DNA of 64,000 nucleotides from positions 116,276 through 180,275 of the forward strand of contig ARYC01000257.1 in assembly GCA_000711775.1 (NCBI GenBank), in the 5' to 3' direction. Positions 59,093-64,000 of the stretch are shown in pieces. The position numbers were made by a program, and so were the translations under genes. Every line of letters starts with the position of its first letter. Position 1 is the first letter of the stretch. Under the pieces are notes generated by a model. The model was not told the origin of the DNA. It did not search any database and saw nothing but the letters and a program-made list of their open reading frames with translations. This stretch comes from Oxytricha trifallax (Eukaryota > Ciliophora > Spirotrichea > Sporadotrichida > Oxytrichidae).

Positions 59093-61230
59093 TCACACAA
59101 ATCCATGCTTGATGGTGCTGCACCACTGCTTCACGCTGAAAGCCCAAAGCTTGTTGACGTCTGTCTTGGTCATGGCCTTCAGAATCTGCGAGAGCCGCTT
59201 CACCAGGTGGATCCTATGAAAAGTTAGGTATAGTATGCTTACTTGCTGTCAGCTTGCTCTTATCGGAGGTGCCTCTTGATGTAGGAGAACAACTGCTCGA
59301 TGGGGTTAAGCCAGGGTGAGTACTCTGCATTGAAGAGGACAGTGACCTTGAACTTCCTAGCAGTCTCCAGCACCTCTGAATACTTGTGAATGACTGCGTT
59401 GTCCATGAGCAGCACGATATTCTTATGGGCGAAATCCTTGTCTGTGCGCAGCTGGCGCAGGGTATGATAGAGGAAGTTCTCAAACAGCACAGCATCGAAG
59501 CCCCTCAATGATTTGGCTGGAGACCAGCTAATCCTTAGTGATTGCTGCTATGAAACTCATCGAGAACTGCTGCCTCTTAGTTTTTTCCTTGGTTATAGAC
59601 AGATTTCTAGCCATAATGCCATAAGTCCCCAACCTCTAGCTGACTTGCTGTCTGACAAATGCAATGGGAGTATAATGTAATGATGGTTATGCATCGATGT
59701 TACCAGAATCTGCTATGGGTGCTTAGTCGTTTCTCTAGTTGGGTATACTTAGCTTGGTATAAACTAAAGTAGTATAAAACCATGAAGCTAAAGCTTACCT
59801 TCCTATTCATTCACTGTGACTATACTGCTGCTCTCTGCCCTGCTTGACAGCTGCACCGTCTAGGTGTAATACCTATCTAGTTTTCATGGGCTGTTAAATT
59901 GATCATCTCACTACCCTTACGCTTACTTGATTGCAGCCTAAGGCTGGCTAGGTTCTGAACTAATAGAGTAAGAGTGGAAGCCAATTTCAGAGGGGTTTAT
60001 GGTTGACTCACAGGCTTCTTGGAAGAGCTCCATATTCTAAACGCGTTGAAGTGCTCTGCAGAGATGTGTATTAAACACTGCCCTCTGGGGCTTCCAAGAT
60101 AGGTGACAGCTGAGTATTCCTATATATATCGCTGCACTTGATAGGGGTGGCAGCAATGCTCTTTTCCCTACTATCAAAGATATGCTATGCTTAGGTAGAA
60201 GATTTCCTCCGTAACTTAGGAAATATCGATTTCGAGTTTGGCCTTGGAATCTTCGATGGAACAATCCAGATCCAGACATTATTCGTTCAGTATTTCTTAC
60301 ATGGCCCTCTTAACTTGGATAAAATCCTTACCCATCTTGACAAACCACTCTTGATCTGCTGACGACACTGTACTCAATCAGTTAAGCAAAGATAGAAATA
60401 CTTACCTACTGGTTCCCGGAGTTGCTTGGAATCTCAGATTTTTAGGTTTCAGGTTATTTTCATCTTGAGTTGCAAATGGGCTTTACAAAATGGCAATGTT
60501 TGATCCATTCATTTGATCCTGCTACTTAACCCCAGTGATATTAGACATAGCTGGTTTCTGTTGGGGAAGCCAGATAGCATTTCACTATACTCAAAGACAT
60601 CGTCGGTGACGAGGACCTCGGTCTTACCAATTGCAGGTGTCAGGGAGGAGTCGATTACACAATTTTCCTAGTGAAGAGCAATTGAATTGAAACTCCATTA
60701 TTTTGTAGGCATGTAATCGCTATTGAAGTTTGATACATCAACTGATATAATTACAGCATCTTCCAGGAATAGCTGAGCAAGCAGTCTTGACACAGCCTCT
60801 TATCGTTGAATGATGGATCCCTATTCTTAGCGTTGGCGTTCTGGGCCTTGCCGAATCTCAAATGGAAACTATCCTTCAGTACTTTCAAGAGAGTAGCAAC
60901 GCAAGGCACTGCGAGGTTTTTAAATTCCTGTTCCTTACACTGCATTTCAAGCAGGCTATGATGAAGACACCAGCCAGTAATCTTATAGATGCCCTACTGT
61001 TAGACCACGATGGCAATCGCCTTAAGTAACAGCAGGCTGCTTCGCGTATTCTTCCTCCCATTCTTCAGCTTTGGCTTAGGATTGAGCACTCTGTGCTCTA
61101 CCTCTAACTTGAACTTTTCAACGGCTTTGTAAACAAAACTTCGATCCACATCCATCTTAAGAGCAATGTCCTTGGGCTTCATGCCTTCCACCTTGTAATT
61201 TTATACTACAGAGATCTTTTTCAATGGCAT
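59093..61230 (-). pseudogene. Intron-containing IS630/Tc1-mariner-like transposase, frameshifted
   Basis: ATG 61230 starts MPLKKISVVQNYKVEGMKPK with a helix-turn-helix (DIALKMDVDRSFVYKAVEKF). The frame breaks near 60770-60790 and continues as IISVDVSNFNSDYMP (candidate first catalytic D). Further on are FDAVLFENFLYHTLRQL, NIVLLMDNAVIHKYSEV (second D) and VLFNAEYSPWLNPIEQLF (E in NPIE). The C-terminus, KIHLVKRLSQILKAMTK and VNKLWAFSVKQWCSTIKHG, ends at TGA 59093-59095. It is reached only by splicing a 29 nt intron at 59214-59242 (GTAAGC...CATAG). Other candidate introns start GTAAGC near 59800 and GTAAGT near 60405. It is unlike the TBE 42K protein outside the DDE motifs. Confidence 0.7.
59214..59242 (-). 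other. 29-nt intron in the transposase
   Basis: Coding-strand GTAAGC...TCATAG; splicing joins EQADSK to IHLVKRLSQ in frame and avoids a premature TGA. Confidence 0.75.
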
Positions 61231-61269
61231 CTTCGCATCTCTGCGTTTAAGGTATGGATTCTTTGATGA

Positions 61270-61800
61270 TCCATTCATTACTATATAGTTTGAATGATTT
61301 CGATTGAGAAAATCAATACTCCCATTCTGCTCTCTCATGAAGTCTTGAAGACCCTGCCAAAAGCTCATCACGATACTTGATCTGCAGGTTCTTGGGCATT
61401 ACATTGGGGTTTCCTTATGTTGAAGACTAAGATGGCTTTCTAATCATTCGAGGGAACTGTTCGAGGCTATAACATAGCTGGTCGTCAGTTGCCAAACTCT
61501 CAATATCGACTAAGGATGGTACTGCTCATTAAACATTCTCCAAGGGCAGTCTAATGATTTACCCACCCAGTATACCCATCGTTGATGGTGGCACCTACCC
61601 ATTGTTGAGGAGAGTACCCGAGGTGAGTGAGCTTCGCTGGTTTAAGATTCGAGGGGAAGTTAGTTCCAAGCACGACTGATGTCCACTTTAGTATAGTCTT
61701 TTGCTAGGGCTTCAGCGTACTTTGCTTGATCTCCTCAAGTTGCTGATTGCATAAAAATCCATAGTTCAGTATTGAATGTGAAGAAAAGCTCTACTAAGAG
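61270..61800 (-). pseudogene. Second frame of the degenerate transposon
   Basis: A minus-strand open stretch LGTNFPSNLKPAKLTHLGYS, QQWVGATINDGYTGWVNHQT, ended by TGA near 61506; further frames continue toward the transposase. Family not recognised. It may be the transposase 5' region or a separate accessory ORF. Confidence 0.35.
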
Positions 61801-61861
61801 TGTGAATTAATTGACTATTGATCACTACCTGTATACTGTGAAAGTGATTCCATGTACAGGA

Positions 61862-61878
61862 GGGGTTTCGGGGTTTTG
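61862..61878. repeat. Imperfect telomere-like terminal repeat
   Basis: GGGGTTTCGGGGTTTTG, the G4T4 telomere-type repeat with one substitution, at the edge of the GC-richer block and directly followed by AT-rich DNA. Confidence 0.6.
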
Positions 61879-62280
61879 ATATAAAATAAAATATAAACTT
61901 ATATACTAGTAATTAAAAATCAGTAGTATTGATATAGCTATGATAAATAAGCGATTAATTATTTAACATACTGAACTTAAATTTCAATATGTTACACCTA
62001 TTGCTGGGTAGATGCCGCAACCCATCATCATTGCGGCTGGCCATTGACGATTTTAGCCATGATTGCCCAATATTCATCGAATTGCTGGAGTGGTCAGCGA
62101 ATTGAGTGGAAATTTTGTGATTTGGAACTTAGTTATAAAAATTGAATTCAGATTTTAAATTTTAACTATAAATTATTAAACATACCCCTCTTATCTACTC
62201 ATAAACCTCATTATACCCCAACCTCTCTCATCACTCCCTTTAATCACTTATCAATCTGTTTAATCATTTCAAATTCATTA
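61879..62280. other. AT-rich DNA without a recognised gene
   Basis: 400 bp. The part at 62180-62220 (ATAAACCTCATTATACCCC) faintly recalls the inner TBE inverted repeat. Nothing else seen. Confidence 0.4.
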
Positions 62281-64000
62281 TATCTCACTCAATCAACTAT
62301 CAGGGGTTTGGGGTTTGGGAGTTTTGTTGGCTTTGCCAACCATATTTTTGAACCCCCTCAGATCGGTAGGTCGGTGGCCCCAATTTCTGATCTGAGGCCA
62401 CTTTTCAGGGACCTCCTCATTTCCCCCGGATGCACCATGAGGTCTACCCTTGAGTCTCAGATCGACCCCAAACCACTCACAGTCGTCTAGAAATCCAAGC
62501 CTCACTACAGAAACATAAAAAAAGTTGGTTTTAGAGTTGAGGAACCGCGGATTTAGAAGGGGGGGGTCGAATTATTTTCAATTCCAAGTTTGAAAGTGCC
62601 TATACTATCTCTAACGGATTATAGAGTATGACTTATATGATTTTACAAAATTATTTTCCAATCTTCTCCCCATCCCACCATCCCAACCCAAACATCGCTA
62701 ATACACTCTAGATCGACGAGATAGAAGGAAAGAAGCCGATTGGCGGTGGGAGTGGCTATATCCCATCTTGAAATGTCAGGGACGTCCTAACGGCCATTTT
62801 GGCCTTGAAATTTTCAAAAATCCTCCTCCCCACCCCTTGAGTCCAGCCCAGCTCATGCCCAAGTGACATCTATGGTGGCTAATTGACCATAAGCATTGAT
62901 AATAGTGTTTATTACTAATAACATGCAGTTTTAGGTAAGATCGAGCAATAGGGGAGGTGGAGGCTTCAAATACCAGGCAAATGGGGTCTTATTTGGACTT
63001 ATTTGGCCTTAAGACCTAGAATACGGAACTTTTCCGGAATAGCACTTTGGCTTGGCTAACTTTATGATCCCTCCACCTGAATTTTGGAAATTTCGTTAGG
63101 ATAACTAGGTATTAGTGCTGTTGATAAGAAAATAACATTAGGATAGATTAGAGATGATAGGGTATGCTTAGAGGGCAGTAGACCAGCCCAAAAATCGGGC
63201 TTTAGCTTGGATTTTAAGGTTAAAGTGAAGATTATTACTTAAAATTAATACTATAACTATTCAAACATGGCTCGCTGAGGCTCGATTACTTTCAAGCAAC
63301 CCTTCCCCAGTGCAATAAACACCAGAGATTGGCTGCTCTGGCTAGAGGACCTCTCGACAGATAAATATAGTTGTCAGAGTCAGGTCATAGCCACTCAAAA
63401 ACCCTAAAGACTTAAACTATGAAGTAAACAAACAACTATATCATGAGCCAGGTATAAACCTAGCCACCACTTAGCTTGGGCAACGAAGAAACGAAGTTTA
63501 AAACTAACAAACAAGCAACACAAGAAGTAACACGTGAGCTGCTGAAGAGATCTCACCTGTTGGTGACCTATAGTAGTAGAAGAAGTTAAGAATATGAATA
63601 GAACTTACCAATCCCTGGAACATTTCCTTTACTTGAAGTAAATGTTGCTTTTAAGTTAGCTAAACTCAGACCAGCCTTTAAGTTCCACCCAACAACTTAC
63701 TTAATCAGTCAACAGCCTGCAAAAGCCCCGGCGAGGATACAGCCTGAGAGGTCTTACGCCACTTCGGCCTTCAGGGTATGTACCCCAGCCCTTGAAGTGA
63801 GAGTCTCTTACAGAGCTTAGGATTGATGGGTTTTAAAGTCAAGTTTACTTGACGTCAAAGTTTTGTAAAGTCAAAGTGAAAATTTTACAAGTAAAGCTCA
63901 AATTATCAAAGTTGCTCAAGGAAGTATAAAAACTTAAGTAGAGTAACTAAAAGCTAAAACTAAGCAATAATTGCAGCAATTCGGACTAGCAGCAGCTAGA
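62281..64000. other. GC-richer non-coding block, probably germline-limited repeat
   Basis: 1.7 kb to the end of the window with GC far above the rest of the window. It starts with a telomere-like GGGGTTTGGGGTTTGGG (62296-62315). I see C/T- and G-rich runs but no long frame with coding character, no IES pointers and no tRNA-like boxes. A palindrome GTCAAGTTTACTTGAC lies at 63838-63853 within several AAGTCAA motifs. It probably continues beyond the window. Confidence 0.4.
63838..63853. repeat. Short palindrome GTCAAG-TTTA-CTTGAC
   Basis: A perfect 6 bp stem with a 4-base loop, followed by further AAAGTCAA copies up to 63885. Confidence 0.6.

Larger units (their letters stand above)
59000..61879 (-). 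mobile_element. Degenerate, GC-richer DDE transposon with a telomere-like right border
   Basis: About 2.9 kb with clearly higher GC than the flanks. It contains a DDE transposase on the minus strand and a second, degenerate frame upstream (61270-61800). The right border at 61862-61878 is GGGGTTTCGGGGTTTTG followed by AT, one mismatch from the TBE terminus. No matching left inverted repeat was found, so the left end may be deleted. Confidence 0.6.

Noticed and set aside
59214-59495. Minus-strand ORF rich in C/S at 59214-59495
   Set aside because: It is an alternate frame of the transposase core; the frame with VLLMDNAVIHK and NPIEQLF is the real one.
62293-62505. Overlapping ORFs of 60-70 aa on both strands in the GC-rich block
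   Set aside because: They exist only because stops are rare in GC-rich DNA; no motif, no continuation and no coding bias.
1-64000. CRISPR arrays, operons, ribosome binding sites, bacterial terminators
   Set aside because: Genetic code (only TGA stops), GT-AG introns and IES pointers show a ciliate nucleus; no regularly spaced repeat array of CRISPR type is present.

Overview
The window reads as germline (micronuclear) DNA of a stichotrichous/spirotrich ciliate, most likely Oxytricha trifallax or a close relative. (1) Real genes read through TAA and TAG as glutamine and stop only at TGA. (2) Coding segments (MDSs) are broken by short AT-rich internal eliminated sequences (IESs), each flanked by a short direct repeat (pointer), and splicing at one pointer copy restores the frame. 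(3) Two ~4.1 kb elements end in telomere-like C4A4C4A4 repeats and carry the 57K/22K/42K gene set known from Oxytricha TBE transposons. Species assignment is inference; the code and MDS/IES structure are read directly.

Layout. 1-14.8 kb: four glutathione S-transferase (GST) paralogs. GST1 is interrupted by a 1.5 kb IES holding a MITE-like element (itself holding a tRNA-like SINE), by a 76 bp IES, and by a complete TBE. A second TBE sits between GST1 and GST2. GST2 is uninterrupted; GST3 and GST4 carry small IESs, one at the same codon. 15-20.4 kb (minus): WDR17-like WD40 protein. 20.7-24.1 kb (minus): Q/N-rich coiled-coil protein. 24.6-31.2 kb (plus): Q/N-rich protein with a degenerate HAD-like C-terminal domain; a palindromic MITE lies inside it. 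31.3-33.1 kb: a small unknown gene convergent with a CEP19-like gene. 33.7-37.0 kb (plus): a DPY-30-motif axonemal-type protein and a small protein resembling a free-standing dynein stalk/microtubule-binding domain. 37.3-44.6 kb (minus): an acidic protein with an internal duplication and a large coiled-coil EF-hand protein. 45.3-47.4 kb (plus): CAF1/POP2 deadenylase.

47.9-58.4 kb: the most notable locus, a scrambled APC1 gene (anaphase-promoting complex subunit 1). The N-terminal third is on the minus strand (58.42 to 56.20 kb) and the rest is on the plus strand (47.89 to 56.05 kb). The two blocks share a 10 bp pointer, ATAACAAGAA, in opposite orientation and the same codon phase, so the gene must be unscrambled with an inversion during macronuclear development.

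59.0-61.9 kb: a degenerate, GC-richer DDE transposon whose transposase keeps spliceosomal introns and whose right border is an imperfect telomere-like repeat. 62.3-64.0 kb: GC-richer DNA with no recognisable gene, probably germline-limited repeat.

Several host genes point to cilia or centrioles (DPY-30, dynein stalk-like, CEP19, EF-hand). Each germline locus here would be expected to become a separate nanochromosome in the macronucleus.
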